Position numbers and translations under genes: made by a program. From NCBI GenBank assembly GCA_030141605.1, contig JAQGDQ010001119.1, positions 1 to 61,436 on the forward strand: DNA of 61,436 nt. The letters run 5' to 3'. Numbering within the stretch: the first letter of the stretch is position 1; each line of letters starts with the position of its first letter. This document shows, in pieces, positions 21,316 to 33,111 of this stretch. The notes under the pieces are model-generated. The model did no database searches, was not told the DNA's origin, and was given only the letters and a program-made list of their open reading frames with translations. The DNA is from Tubiluchus corallicola. Lineage: Eukaryota; Priapulida; Priapulimorpha; Priapulimorphida; Tubiluchidae.

Positions 21316-23078
21316 AATAAAACAGAAATTTATTTTTTACATGGATGTGGATCAGAACTGCATATAATACAATATTTCCACGATGGTTCATGCATGATTA
21401 GCTCTTTAAATAGATAATTTCAAATAAGTGAAATTAAACAAGTAAAAATTACACATTAATAGCATACATTAAATTAAATGAACATTTTAATTAAAACCCC
21501 AAGCATCGAGAGTTAAGAATTTTAAATTTATTAAAATAAGTTTCAGACAATAAGTCTAATAAGAGTCATAAAGTTAAAATTCAAAAAATTCATGAAGTAT
21601 AATTGAAAAATGAAACATCTAAAGATTAAAAATCAGTTGGAATTTGGTTCAAGTTATGCGATAGTTTGAGTTACAGATTTTGAGTTACACGATGTTTTAT
21701 TAAAGGGAAAAATGAAAGGAAAAAATCCGGTCCAGGAGACCAGTTCGAGATACGCAAGAATTCGAGTTATACCAGTTCAAATTATACGTAGTTTACTGTA
21801 TCAGATAAACAACTGAGTTTTACAATGAGATATTTCATCTGCTCACATATGGAACATACGCCAATAAATTTCATCATTTACTTTCCACTTAGCTTATCCA
21901 CTCTTAGCTGACTGCTAATTATCATGTACAAATCCATCAGCAATTAGGTCAGTAGTAACCACAGACGACGAATATGTTCTTGCTCTAATGAGCAGCTTGA
22001 TAAATACCTGGTAAGTACTAGTTAGTACAGCTCAATACAGGCTAAGGAACAATATTTCAAATAAGCCTGAGCAAGTAAGAAAAGTACTCATGGTAGACAC
22101 AACTCACTAGGCTGAGGAAGTACGTTCTATGTAAGCCCGGAGTTAGATACATTGCCTAGATGCACGGATTTATTCTGTGAGTGTGAAGTTGTTGTGCAAC
22201 CTTTAATAGGTTAACAGACAACAAGCTGCATTCTTGCTAACCTGAGGAAGTACGTTCTATGTAAGCCTGGAGTTACATACATTGCCTAGATGCACAGATT
22301 TATTCTGTGAGTGTGAAGTTGTTGTACAACCTTTAATAGGTTAACAGACAACAAGCTGGATTCTTGCTAGGCTGAGGAACTAAGTTCTATGTTGGCTTAC
22401 TGACTCTCACGGGGATGTCACACTGGTTTGAGCATCATGTTAAATTGTTGACATTCAACATTGAACAAGTGAAAGAATACTATAGCAGAGTATGGCCTGG
22501 TCTTGTTTGCTGCAGAACACAATATCATATTTTGCTACACAAAGTTGTTGTAAAGGTGTTATGTAAAATAAATGGCTTATGACGTATTATGACTTATCCC
22601 ACTTTTAGTACACCCATGTTACATCTTGATATACCTATTACGTAAAGCACATGTTATAAAGTGCTGCCACCTTTAGGAAACTATTACAAGAACATGTTAC
22701 ACCAATGTGGTTCGACCATGTAATGGGAAAACTTTATGCTAATCAAGGAATATAAAAGTGTGAAAGTAGGTGTTTTGAAAGATGAAGTTTGTCTAATCTG
22801 ACTTTTCCAGATGCTTTTCATGGCTGAAGAAACATTTCACAATACACAAGGTTATTTGAAGGAAACAGCCTGAAATTTTTGGATTAAATGTGTCAAATCA
22901 GTGACAATGCATTATCACAATGCTGAACTGCATGGCACACTTCATTTTTAGCTGCACGTGTACTAGCATCATTAGATAAGAAAACTGTTTGAGATCAGCC
23001 AACAAGCAGCAGTTATTGATGACCTTGAAAAGGGTAAATGATTGGAGATTGAAGGGTTAGTACAATATCTGTTGCTTT
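21316..23078. other. Intergenic region between IR genes D' and C'
   Basis: AT-rich spacer, the recurrent 160-bp block at about 21645-21805, and the conserved IR 3' flank. A 130-bp tandem duplication (gctgaggaagtacgttctat repeats at about 22111 and 22241) is specific to this unit. No gene. The mirror is 38377-40140. Confidence 0.65.
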
Positions 23079-24461
23079 TCACGTAAATTTCTTGTAAGCA
23101 AGCTCACTAATAAATGTAAACAATGCTACACCGATTCCAGATACCAACCCCCAAAAAACTACGTCAAGTTGCTCCACATTAATTGATAACGTGCCTACAT
23201 GCTGAACAGGTGAGTCTAAACATTTTTCCGATGGTTGCAGTAATTGTTGTAGCAGTTCATCCACAAGACCGTGCTCTTTTAATGTAACAAGAGCAAAATT
23301 TAGGACATCAGTGTAGTTACTTTTCTTTGGTACAACTAATGATGATGGTGACGAAAATTTCAACAACGGGGAAACAGAAAATCTGCATTTTTCATGTAAT
23401 TCATAATCCTTAATTAAGGAGAGCTTTGCATAAGTCTCTTCCGCGAAGAAGGTGTATTTTCCAGTAGCTGTCAGCTCTAATGCCACTGCTTCATTGTTAG
23501 CAGGTACATTAGCATCCGCTTTCATTCTCTGCCACAAATGTCTAAATTCCGGTCTGTTTTTCATTTGCATGGTGGCGGCCAACTCACCTAGTGTAACAGG
23601 AACTATGTCGCTGTCTTTCAACTCTTGCAATGTAGTGAATGGATAAACTTGCTTACTTACAAATAATTTACTAACCAGTGTGCCCGTGTACATGGCTGTG
23701 ATGATGCAAGCAAAAATCCACCACCATCCGATAAGCATCCTAGCGGATAAACATTGTGGTAAATATGTTCCACCTTGTTGGAGGTACGACGATAGTGTGA
23801 ACCGAGTAAAGTACGCCTTACGTTCATTCTTTATCACTGGTTTTTCCAGTTTTCTTTGGCAGTTGTTGCATTTCGTAATCCCTTCCTCGTTGTACGGCAG
23901 GTTTTTGCTGTAGTCAATATGGTAAAGTATTGTACCCACAACTATGCCATATAATACCAGAAGCAGCCACACGAGTGTGGTGAATGGGTCTATTATATTG
24001 AAACCTTGTAACTGATGTCTTTTTGTGATAAATACCTGAGAATTATAAGCAAGTGGGTGAAGAAACGTCATGCTTTTTGCTCTTTCTGGTAACATTATGA
24101 CTAAGCCCAATAACAAGTCGAATTCTCCTGTATCAATTATATTTTCCGGAGTTTCCAAATGTTTGATGTATGTCACCTTGTACGTGAAGTTTGCTGCTTG
24201 GCTAAGCATCGTGAGCAGCTGATCTAGATATGGCTTCGTAGCATCATCTCTCCATGCTCCCACTCGAAGCATCTCTCCGTGGAGTGAATAACCCTGTGTT
24301 CTGGAGTTTTTATTATAAAACGCATCTAAATTGTACTGGTTATACAAACTGTTGCAATTTTCAGTCCCTGTTTTAGTTTTACACAACGTTCCTTTGATGC
24401 AAAAACATTCAAGGAAATAAAAAACAATGGCACACGTTTTGAGAAATGATGCAAACGACAT
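23079..24461 (-). CDS. Ionotropic receptor-like channel, copy C'
   Basis: 460 codons with the family layout. It differs from its right-arm partner (36994-38376) at two residues, both in S2: Glu instead of Gln at 293 (LGELAATM) and His instead of Gln at 308 (EFRHLW). Position 293 falls in the segment equivalent to the iGluR S2 ligand-contact loop. It ends in KKFT, where most copies end KKFM. A lysine at 282 (LKDSD) is shared with copy A. Confidence 0.92.
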   Translation of the reverse strand: MSFASFLKTCAIVFYFLECFCIKGTLCKTKTGTENCNSLYNQYNLDAFYNKNSRTQGYSLHGEMLRVGAWRDDATKPYLDQLLTMLSQAANFTYKVTYIKHLETPENIIDTGEFDLLLGLVIMLPERAKSMTFLHPLAYNSQVFITKRHQLQGFNIIDPFTTLVWLLLVLYGIVVGTILYHIDYSKNLPYNEEGITKCNNCQRKLEKPVIKNERKAYFTRFTLSSYLQQGGTYLPQCLSARMLIGWWWIFACIITAMYTGTLVSKLFVSKQVYPFTTLQELKDSDIVPVTLGELAATMQMKNRPEFRHLWQRMKADANVPANNEAVALELTATGKYTFFAEETYAKLSLIKDYELHEKCRFSVSPLLKFSSPSSLVVPKKSNYTDVLNFALVTLKEHGLVDELLQQLLQPSEKCLDSPVQHVGTLSINVEQLDVVFWGLVSGIGVALFTFISELAYKKFT

Positions 24462-24560
24462 TTTTTGCTTTGGAGAATCGAACTATTAACCTTAGCTGAT
24501 TCACGTTATACAGTCATCATATGACTATGCAGCGAAGATGAAAATGTTTTCAGCTGACCA

Positions 24561-24620
24561 CTTTTATACTACAATGCCGATATGTTATGATGGTCGATTA
24601 CTTTGTAAATATATTTGCAT
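24561..24620 (-). promoter_or_regulatory. Octamer and TATA box of IR gene C'
   Basis: Minus strand: ATGCAAAT 24613-24620 and TATAAAAG 24561-24568. Confidence 0.72.
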
Positions 24621-25054
24621 TTTTCATAAATGTCTGTACGCTAATTGACAGGGTACCAGTCTGCGTGTTTTTTTGTCTGTCAAACTGTATAGTGTTCAAT
24701 TAGGCTTCTCCTGTTGCTTGCTGTGTTAACATTACCACCTAGCTAATGTTACCTCAACACCTAAACTAATAACATATTGAAAAGCAGATTTCTGCAGAAC
24801 ATACACTTTCGAAAACGTTATTGGCTATGTATTTGTTTGCTAGGTGTCAAAAGATTGGGCTTTTGTATGTGGCACTGGCGTTAGCTGATGCGGAAACCAC
24901 ACAAGGGCAAATATAAAACACTTAACACTATCCGCGAGGAGCAAACTGCAAATTAGATTAGAAAGAACAAAAAGGCAACAGTATAGAAAGAAGTAGAATA
25001 AAATAGAATAGATCGAAATGCAATAAGAGAGGAAATGGGAGGGGAAGAGAAGAG

Positions 25055-25770
25055 TTGAATCAGATTTTGTATCATTTACGTAATTATCGTCTGCTTCAAT
25101 TAATAAACGAAGCCACTCACATTTCACCAGAGTCAAAATCATGTTTAGTTCTTATCATTACAAATACTCAAAACTGGTTTATTGGGATGTTTGTACAGAC
25201 AGTGACTGCTGATGCATGCAGACACTGTCCTATATTGAGCCATATGAAATTTATATATATATTAAGTAAAAAGGTACGTGAGAAAAGTTTTGAAGTATGA
25301 AAATGTTGATACTTTATATTTTTCAAATCAATTATCAAATGTCATCTGGATGCTTTAATAACTCTCAATGTAAACCAAACATGCAAGTTAATTATTGATG
25401 CATTTACAAACTGTGTTGTGGATCTATCCCAAATCAAACAAAACGGAAATGATCCTTGTATGAATCCCAACATAAGAATACAAAAGCATCGTCACAACAG
25501 GTTATATAATAAATCTAAGGAAAAGTCCTAACACTCCACATTGGGATCAAAGTTGTAAGAAATGTCAGGTCAGGATGTGGATTTAACAGACACAGGATCA
25601 TCTTTTTGCGGATTTTCAAAATTTTGAATTTTAATTTTTACGATTTTTTAAAATTTTCGCTAACACGGGGCCCTATAGGAGAAAAAGTTTCAAACAACTT
25701 CTCCTTTGAAATTGCCAAGTGGATTTACATTAAACAAATCATGGATCATCCTAAGAACAGAATAAAACAG
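25055..25770 (+). pseudogene. LINE fragment upstream of C'
   Basis: Encodes RNYRLLQLINEATHISPESK and a following ITN motif, then broken linker sequence. The endonuclease-end frame is longest here. Orientation is opposite to the IR gene. Confidence 0.78.
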
Positions 25771-26960
25771 AAATTCATTTTTTTACATTGATGTGGATCA
25801 GAACTGCATATAATACAATATTTCCACGGTGGTTCATCCATGATTAGCACTTTAAATAGATAATTTCAAATAAGTGAAATTAAACAAATGAAAATTACAC
25901 TTTAGTAGCACATATTAAATTAAATGAACATTTTAATTAAAACCCCAAGCATCAACAATTAGGAATTTTAAATTGTTATTGTTAATAAGTTTCATAAAAT
26001 AAGTCTAATAAGAGTCATAAAGTTAAAATTCATAAAATTCATGAAGTATAATTGAAAAATGAAAAATTTAAAGCTTAAAAATCAGTTAAAAATTATTTAC
26101 TAAATATAGCACAACTAGATTAGGGGTAAAACACCATTTTAGACTAAAATACTAAGAGGTAAAAGTACTGATAAAAGTCATACACAATTAAGAAAAATTA
26201 AATGTTTATAATTATCATTGCTATACAGTAATTAAGAACAAAACTACATGAAGTCAAAATTAAGGTGATTAAAGATTAAAATCAGAATCATAAAATCTAA
26301 AACTTGCTAAGATTTCAAAAACCGATTAAAATATAATTTAATTTAAAATAGTGTTAAGCAATGCTTTCTTTAACTATTTTTCTGATAAACCATATAAAAG
26401 TTGTTAAATGATTCCCAAAATTTTCGAGATTTGCATTTTTTACGATTTTTTCAATTTTTGCCATTTTTCCCCGTAGTTTAGTATTTGGGTCGTCCGTCAT
26501 AGCTGCATTTTATTATAACACAAAATGTATATGACAGAGTTTAAGCCAACCAAATTATTAATATGTTGCCAGTAAGTCATTCATTTGAAAATAGATAAAA
26601 TAGTCAGGCAAGATAATTTCAGTACATTTCGTAAAAACTGTACTGGGAATTTGGTTCAAGTTACGCGATAATCTGAGTTACACGATGTTTATTAAATGGA
26701 AAAGTGAAAGGAAAATCCGGTCCACAAGATCTGTTCGAGATACGCAAGAATTCAAATTATACCAGTTCAAGTTATACATAGTTTACCGCATCAGCTAAAC
26801 AACTGACTTTTACAATGAGATATCTCATCTACTCGCATACTGAACACACTCCAGTCAATTTCATCATTTAGTTTAAATTTAGCATATCCACTCTTAGCTG
26901 ATAAACGATTATCATCTACAAATCCGTCAGCAATGAGGTCAGCACATAAACTATTGATTT
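25771..26960. other. Intergenic region between IR genes C' and B'
   Basis: AT-rich, with the recurrent 160-bp block at about 26635-26795. The conserved 3' flank of B' is shortened: sequence after the stop jumps directly to gctgacctcattgctgacgg, which in the other units lies about 1 kb further away. No gene. The mirror is 34495-35684. Confidence 0.65.
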
Positions 26961-27585
26961 TCACATAAACTTCTTGTAAGCAAGCTCGCTAATAAATGTA
27001 AACAATGCTACACCGATTCCATATATCAACCCCCAAAAAACTACATTAAGTTGCTCCACATTAATTGATAACGTGCCTACATGCTGAACAGGTGAGTCTA
27101 AACATTTTTCCGAAGGCTGCAGTAATCGTTGTAGCAGTTTGTCCACAAGACCGTGTTCCTTTAATGTAGCAAGAGCAAAATTTAGGACATCAGTGTAGTT
27201 ACTTTTCTTTTGTACAACTAATGCTGATGGTGACAAAAATTTCAACAACGGGGAAACAGAAAATCTGCATTTTCCGTGTAATTCATAATCCTTAATTAAG
27301 AAGAACTTTGCATTAGTCTCTTCTCCGAAGTAGGTGTATTTTCCAGTAGCTGTCAGTTCCAATGCCATCTCTGCACTGTCGGTAGGTACATTAGGATCTA
27401 CTTTCATTCTCTGCCACAGTTGTCTAAATTCCGGTCTGTTTTTCATCTGCATGGTGCCACTGAACTGACCTAGTGTAACAGGAACTATGTCGCTGTCTAT
27501 CAATTCTTGCAATGTAGAGAATGGATAAACTTGCTTGCTTACAAATAATTTACTAACCAGTGTGCCCGTGTACATGGCTGTGATG
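26961..27585 (-). pseudogene. Truncated ionotropic receptor gene B'
   Basis: Only residues 254-460 remain: the end of TM2, S2 and TM3. The matching part of gene B (33870-34494) looks identical. At 27585 the gene stops abruptly and LINE-derived sequence from upstream of another unit begins. Signal peptide, S1, TM1 and pore are missing, so it cannot make a channel. The truncation point is the inversion junction itself. Confidence 0.93.
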
Positions 27586-28212
27586 TTGTTTGAAACTTGT
27601 TCTCCTACAGGGCCTCGTGTTAGCGAAAATTTTAAAAAATTCGTAAAAATTCAAAATTTTGAAAATCCCAAAAAATATGAATCTGTGTCTATTAATTCCA
27701 CATCCTGACCAGACATCCTTACAACTTTGATCCCAATCTGGAGTGTTAGAAGTTTTCCTTAGATTTATTATACAACCTGCCACAATGATGTTTTTGTGTT
27801 CTTATGTTGGGATTCATCCAAGGATCATTTCCGGGATGAACCATTACTGTTTGATTTGGGATAGATCCACAATACACTTTGTAAATGCATCAATAATTAA
27901 CTTGAATGATTGGTTTACATTGAGAGTTATTAAAGCATCCAAATGAAACTTGATAACTGATTTGGAAAAATATAAAGTATCAACATTTTGATACTTCTAA
28001 ACTTTCCTCACATACCTTTTTCTTAATATACATATAAATTTCATATGGCTCAATATAGGACAGTGTCTGCATGCATCAGCAGTCGCTGTCTGTACAAACG
28101 TCCCAATAAACCAGTTTGGAATATTTGTAATGATAAGATCTAAACATGATTTTGACTCTGGTGAAATGTGAGTTGGTTCGTTTATTAATGGATGCAAACA
28201 TTAATTACGTAA
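27586..28212 (-). pseudogene. LINE fragment upstream of gene A
   Basis: Minus-strand frame INEPTHISPESKSCLDLIIT and downstream linker motifs. Sequence is very close to the fragment upstream of gene D (40188-40801). It is cut at the inversion junction, where it begins ttgtttgaaacttg. Confidence 0.78.
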
Positions 28213-28649
28213 ATGATACAAAATCTAGTTCAACTCTTCTCTTCTCCTTCCATTTCCTCTCTTTGCATTTTGATCCATTCTTCATTATTCTACTTCATTT
28301 TATACTGTTGCCTTTTTGTTCTTTCTAATCTAATTTGCAGTTTGCACCTCTCTGATAGTGTTAAGTGTTTTATGTTTGCTCTTGTGTGGTTTCCACATTC
28401 GCTAGCGCCAGTGCTGCATACAAAAGCCAAATCTTTTGATACCTAGCAAACAAATACATAGCCAATAACGTTTTCGAAAGTGCATGTTCTGCAGCATTCT
28501 GCTTTTCAATATGCTGTTAGTTTAGGTGTTGAGGTAACATCAACTTCAGCAGGCAACAGAAGAAGCCTAATTGAACACCATACAGTTTGACAGAAAAACA
28601 AACACGCAGAATGGGCTCCTGTCAATTAGCGTACAGACAATTACGATTA

Positions 28650-28706
28650 ATGCAAATATATTTACAAAGTAATCGACCACAACACATTGGCATTGTAGTA
28701 TAAAAG
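28650..28706 (+). promoter_or_regulatory. Octamer and TATA box of IR gene A
   Basis: ATGCAAAT 28650-28657 and TATAAAAG 28699-28706, 111 bp before the ATG. Confidence 0.72.
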
Positions 28707-28809
28707 CGGTTAGCTGAAAACATTTTCATCGTCATCCTCCTTGGATAGGCATATTATGACTGCATAATGTGAATCAGCTAAAGTTTATTATTCAAACTTA
28801 CAAGCAAAA

Positions 28810-30192
28810 ATGTCGTTTGCATCATTTCTCAAAACTTGTGCCGTCACTTTTTATTTCCTTGAATGTTTTTGGACTGCAGGAATGTCGTGTAAAACTAAAA
28901 TCAGAACTGAAAATTGCAACAGCTTGTATAACCAGTACAATTTAAATGCGTTTTATGGTAAAAACTACAAAACACAGGGTTATTCACTCCACGGAGAGAT
29001 GCTTCGAGTGGGAGCATGGAGAGATGATCCTACGAAGCCATATCTAGATCAGCTGCTCACGATGCTCAGCCAAGCAGCAAACTTCACGTACAAGGTGACA
29101 TACATCAAACATTTGGAAACTCCAGAAAATATAATTGACACAGGAGAATTCGACTTGTTATTGGGATTAGTCATAATGTTACCAGAAAGAGCAAAAAGTA
29201 TGACGTTTCTTCACCCACTTGCTTATAATTCCCAGGTATTTATCACAAAAAGACATCAATTACAAGGTTTTAGTATAATAGACCCATTCGCCACACTCGT
29301 GTGGCTGCTTCTGGTATTATATGGCATAGTAGTGGGTACAATACTTTACTATATTGACTACAGCAAAAACCTGCCGTACAACGAGGAAGGGATTATAAAA
29401 TGCAGCAACTGCCAAAGAAAACTGGAAAAACCTGTGATAAAGAATGAAAGTAAGGTGTACTTTACTCGGTTGACACTATCGTCATACCTCCAACAAGGTG
29501 GAACATATTTACCACAATGTTTATCCGCTAGGATGCTCATCGGATGGTGGTGGATTTTTGCTTGCATCATCACAGCCATGTACACAGGCACACTGGTTAG
29601 TAAATTATTTGTAAGCAAGCAAGTTTATCCATTCACTATATTGCAAGAGTTGAAAGACAGCGACATAGTTCCTGTTACACTAGGTCAGTTGGCTGCCACC
29701 ATGCAAATGAAAAACAGACCGGAATTTAGACAACTGTGGCAGAGAATGAAAGCGGATGCCAATGTACCTGCCGACAATGAAGAAGCGGCATTAGAGCTGA
29801 CAGCTACTGGAAAATACACCTTCTTCGCAGAAGAGACTTATGCAAAGTTCTTCTTAATTAAGGATTATGAATTATATGAAAAATGCAGATTTTCCGTTTC
29901 CCCGTTGTTGAAATTTTCGTCACCATCATCATTAGTTGTACCAAAGAAAAGTAACTACACTGATGTCCTAAATTTTGCTCTTGCTACATTAAAAGAACAC
30001 GGTTTTGTGGATGAGCTGCTACAACAATTACTGCAGCCTTCGGAAAAATGTTTAGACTCACCTGTTCAGCATGTAGGCACGTTATCAATTAATGTGGAGC
30101 AACTTGACGTAGTTTTTTGTGGGTTGGTATCTGGAATCGGTGTAGCATTGTTTACATTTATTAGCGAGCTTGCTTACAAGAAGTTTATGTGA
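28810..30192 (+). CDS. Ionotropic receptor-like channel, copy A (single copy in spacer)
   Basis: 460 codons, full IR layout, no mirror partner. The signal-peptide end is distinct (FWTAGMSCKTKIRTENC instead of FCIKGTLCKTK), and residues 45-55 read LNAFYGKNYKT. S2 resembles copy C (MKADANVPADNEEAALEL, FFAEETYAK). FFLIKDYEL is shared with B. The NES sequon at 212 and CxxC at 198-201 are present. TM3 entry has VVFCGL where the others have VVFWGL. Its upstream DNA is nearest to gene D while the coding part is nearest to C, so it looks like a conversion mosaic. Confidence 0.92.
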   Translation: MSFASFLKTCAVTFYFLECFWTAGMSCKTKIRTENCNSLYNQYNLNAFYGKNYKTQGYSLHGEMLRVGAWRDDPTKPYLDQLLTMLSQAANFTYKVTYIKHLETPENIIDTGEFDLLLGLVIMLPERAKSMTFLHPLAYNSQVFITKRHQLQGFSIIDPFATLVWLLLVLYGIVVGTILYYIDYSKNLPYNEEGIIKCSNCQRKLEKPVIKNESKVYFTRLTLSSYLQQGGTYLPQCLSARMLIGWWWIFACIITAMYTGTLVSKLFVSKQVYPFTILQELKDSDIVPVTLGQLAATMQMKNRPEFRQLWQRMKADANVPADNEEAALELTATGKYTFFAEETYAKFFLIKDYELYEKCRFSVSPLLKFSSPSSLVVPKKSNYTDVLNFALATLKEHGFVDELLQQLLQPSEKCLDSPVQHVGTLSINVEQLDVVFCGLVSGIGVALFTFISELAYKKFM

Positions 30193-32319
30193 AAAGCAAC
30201 AGATATTGTACTAACCCTTCAATCTCCAATCATTTACCCTTTTCAAGGTCATCAATAACTGCTGCTTGTTGGCTGATCTCAAACAGCTTTCTTATCTAAT
30301 GATGGTAAATGCAGCTAAAAATGAAGTGTGCCATGCAGTTCAGCATTGTGATAATGCATAAATTGTCACAGATTTGGCGCATTTAATCCACAATTTCAGG
30401 CTGTTTCCTTCAAATAACCTTGTGTATTGTAAAATGTTTCTTCGGCCGTGAAAAACATCTGGAAAATTCAACTAGACAAACTTTATCTTTCAAAACACCT
30501 ACTTTCACACTTTTATATTCCTTTATGAGCATAAAGTTTTCCCATTACATGGTCGAACAACATAGGTGTAACATGTTCTTGTAATAGTTTCCTAAAGGTG
30601 GCAGCACTTTATAACAAGTGCTTTACGTAATAGGTATATCAAAATGTTACATTGTGTACTAAATGTGGGATAAGTCATAATACGTCATAAATTATTTATT
30701 TTACATAACACCTTTACAACAACTTTGTCTAGCAAAATACGATATTGTGTTCTGCAGCAAACAAGACCAGGCCATACTCTGCTATTGTATTCTTTTACTT
30801 GTTCAATGATGAATATCAACAATTTAACATGATCTTCAAACCAGTATGACATCGCCATGAAAGTCAGTAAGCCAACAGAGAACTTAGTTTCTCAGCCTAG
30901 CAAGAGTGCAGCTTGTTGTCTGTTAACTTATTAAAGGTTGCACAACAACTTCACACTCGCACATTAAATCTGTGCATCTAGGCAATGTATCTAACTCCAG
31001 GGTCATACAGAATGTACTTCCTCAGCCTAGTGAGTTGTGTCTACCAAGAGTACTTTTCTTACTTGCTCAGGCTTATTTGAAATATAGTTCCTTAGCCTGT
31101 ATTGAGCTGTACTAACTAGTACTTTCCAGGTATTTATCAAGCTGCTCATTAGAGCAAGAACATATTCGTCATCTGCGGTTACTACTGACCTAATTGCTGA
31201 TGGATTTGTACGTGATAATTAGCTGTCAGCTAAGAGTGGATAAGCTAAATGGAAAGTAAATGATGAAATTGATTGGAGTATGGTCCATATGGCAGTTTCC
31301 CTTTAATAAACATCATGTAACTCAAAATCTGTAACTCAAACTATCGCATAACTTGAACCAAATTCCAGGTACAGTTTTGAAGAATCAGATTGAAATGACC
31401 TCGCCTGTCGGGAACAGCCTCCCAAGCAAGAAGTTCTATGTGAAAATGTTCACCACATTACGATTTTAACTGCTAGTTTCAGCAAAAATGCTAAATTGCT
31501 TGTGTTACCTTAGTAGAATGCTGCACACGACATGGATTAACGCACATGGTATAACGTAGATCACAATATTATTATTGCCGAATTCTATTAACCATGCTAC
31601 TCAGATCACAATACCTGACGTAGACTTGGTGAGATTCTGCCATATACATTTTGTATTATAATAAATTGCAGCTATGACGGATGACCCAAATAATAAACTA
31701 AAGAAAGTATTGCTTAATACTATTTTAAATTAAATTATATTTTAATCTGCATTATGATTTTAATCTTTAATCACATTAATTTTGACCTTATGTAGTTTTG
31801 TTCTTAATTACTGTTTAGCAATGATAATTTTAAACATTTAATTTTTCTTAATTGTGTATGACATTTATCAGTACTTTTACTTTTACTTCTTAGTACTTTT
31901 AGTCTAAAATGTTGTTTTACCCCTAATCTAATTCTGTTACATTTATTAAATAATTTTTAACGGTTTTTTAATCTTTAAATTTTTCATTTTTCAATTATAC
32001 TTTATAAATTTTTTGAATTTTAACTTTATAACTCTTATTAGACTTATTTTCTGAAACTTGTTAACAATTTAAAATTCCTAATTCTTGATGCTTAAGGTTG
32101 TAATTAAAATGTTCATTTAATTTAATGTATGCTATTAATGTGTAATTTTTATTTGTTTAATTTCACTTATTTGAAATTATCTATTTAAAGTGCTAATCAT
32201 GCATGAACCATCGTGAAAATATTGCATTATATTCAGCTCTGATTCACATCCATGTAAAAAATAAATTTCTGTTTTATTCTGTTCTTAGGGTGATCCATGA
32301 TTTGTTTAGAGTGAATCCA
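30193..32319. other. Intergenic region between IR genes A and B
   Basis: Conserved IR 3' flank (30193-31250), then a short remnant of the recurrent block (31315-31375, cgcataacttgaaccaaatt), a stretch shared with the E-D interval (31380-31690, cctcccaagcaagaagttct) and AT-rich sequence. No gene. Confidence 0.6.
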
Positions 32320-32748
32320 CTTGGCGATTTCAAAGGAGATGTTGTTTGAAACCTTTCTCCTATAGGGCCCCGTAATAGCGAAAATTTAAAAAAATGCATA
32401 AAATTTAAGGAATTAAAATTTTGAAAATCCACAAAAACATGATTTTGTGTCTGTTAATTCCAAGTCCTGACCTGACATTTCTTACAGCTTTAATCCCAAT
32501 GTGGAGTGTTAGGAGTTTTCCTTAGATTTATTATATAACCTGTCGCTATGATGCTTTTGTGTTCTTATGTTGGGATTCATCCAAGGATCGTTTCCGGGAC
32601 GAACCATTACTGTTTGATTTGGGATAGATCCACAACACAGTTTGTAAATGCACCAATAATTAACTTGCATGTTTGGTTTACATTGAGAGTTATTAAAGCA
32701 TCCAGATGACACTTGATAATTGATTAGGAAAAATATAAAGTATCAACA
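32320..32748 (-). pseudogene. Shortened LINE fragment upstream of gene B
   Basis: Retains the RPGNDPWMNPNIRTQK and RLYNKSKENS linker frame on the minus strand. The endonuclease part present in other units is deleted after about 32748. Confidence 0.76.
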
Positions 32749-32960
32749 TTATATCAACACATCTGCTAGCTCCAGTGCGCATACAAAAGCCAGGTATTTT
32801 AATACATAGCAAACAAATGCATAGCCAATAACGTTTACGAAGATGTATGTTTTGCAGAATTCTGCTTTTCAATATGTTATTAGGTTAGGTGTTGAGGTAA
32901 CATTAGCTAGGTGATAATATTAACACAGTTGGCAACAAGAGAAGCCTTATTAAACAACAG

Positions 32961-33014
32961 TATTAAATATATTTACAAAGTACTCGACCATAACATTGGC
33001 ATTGTAGTATAAGT
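32961..33014 (+). promoter_or_regulatory. Degenerate promoter of IR gene B
   Basis: The block aligned with the other promoters reads attaaatatatttacaaag, so the ATGCAAAT octamer is missing. The TATA box is shortened from tataaaagtgg to tataagtgg. Confidence 0.65.
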
Positions 33015-33111
33015 GGTCAGCTGAACACATTTTCATCTTTGCTGCATAGCCATATTATGACTGTATAATGTGAATCAGCTAAAGTTTATGATTCAAACCT
33101 ACAAAGCAAAA

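Larger units (their letters stand above)
1..27585 (+). repeat. Left arm of giant inverted duplication
   Basis: The first bases (agacgtattgtcaatgatgc) are the reverse complement of the last bases of the window, and the correspondence runs inward to 27585. Every gene and transposon of this arm has a mirror partner: the IR gene at 13845-15227 pairs with 46216-47598, and the hAT at 7901-8796 pairs with 52642-53537. Paired coordinates sum to 61437 at the outside and 61455 at the inside, so only small indels separate the arms. The inner end falls in codon 253-254 of IR gene B'. Scattered SNPs and a diverged CA tract show that the arms are very similar but not identical. Confidence 0.97.
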
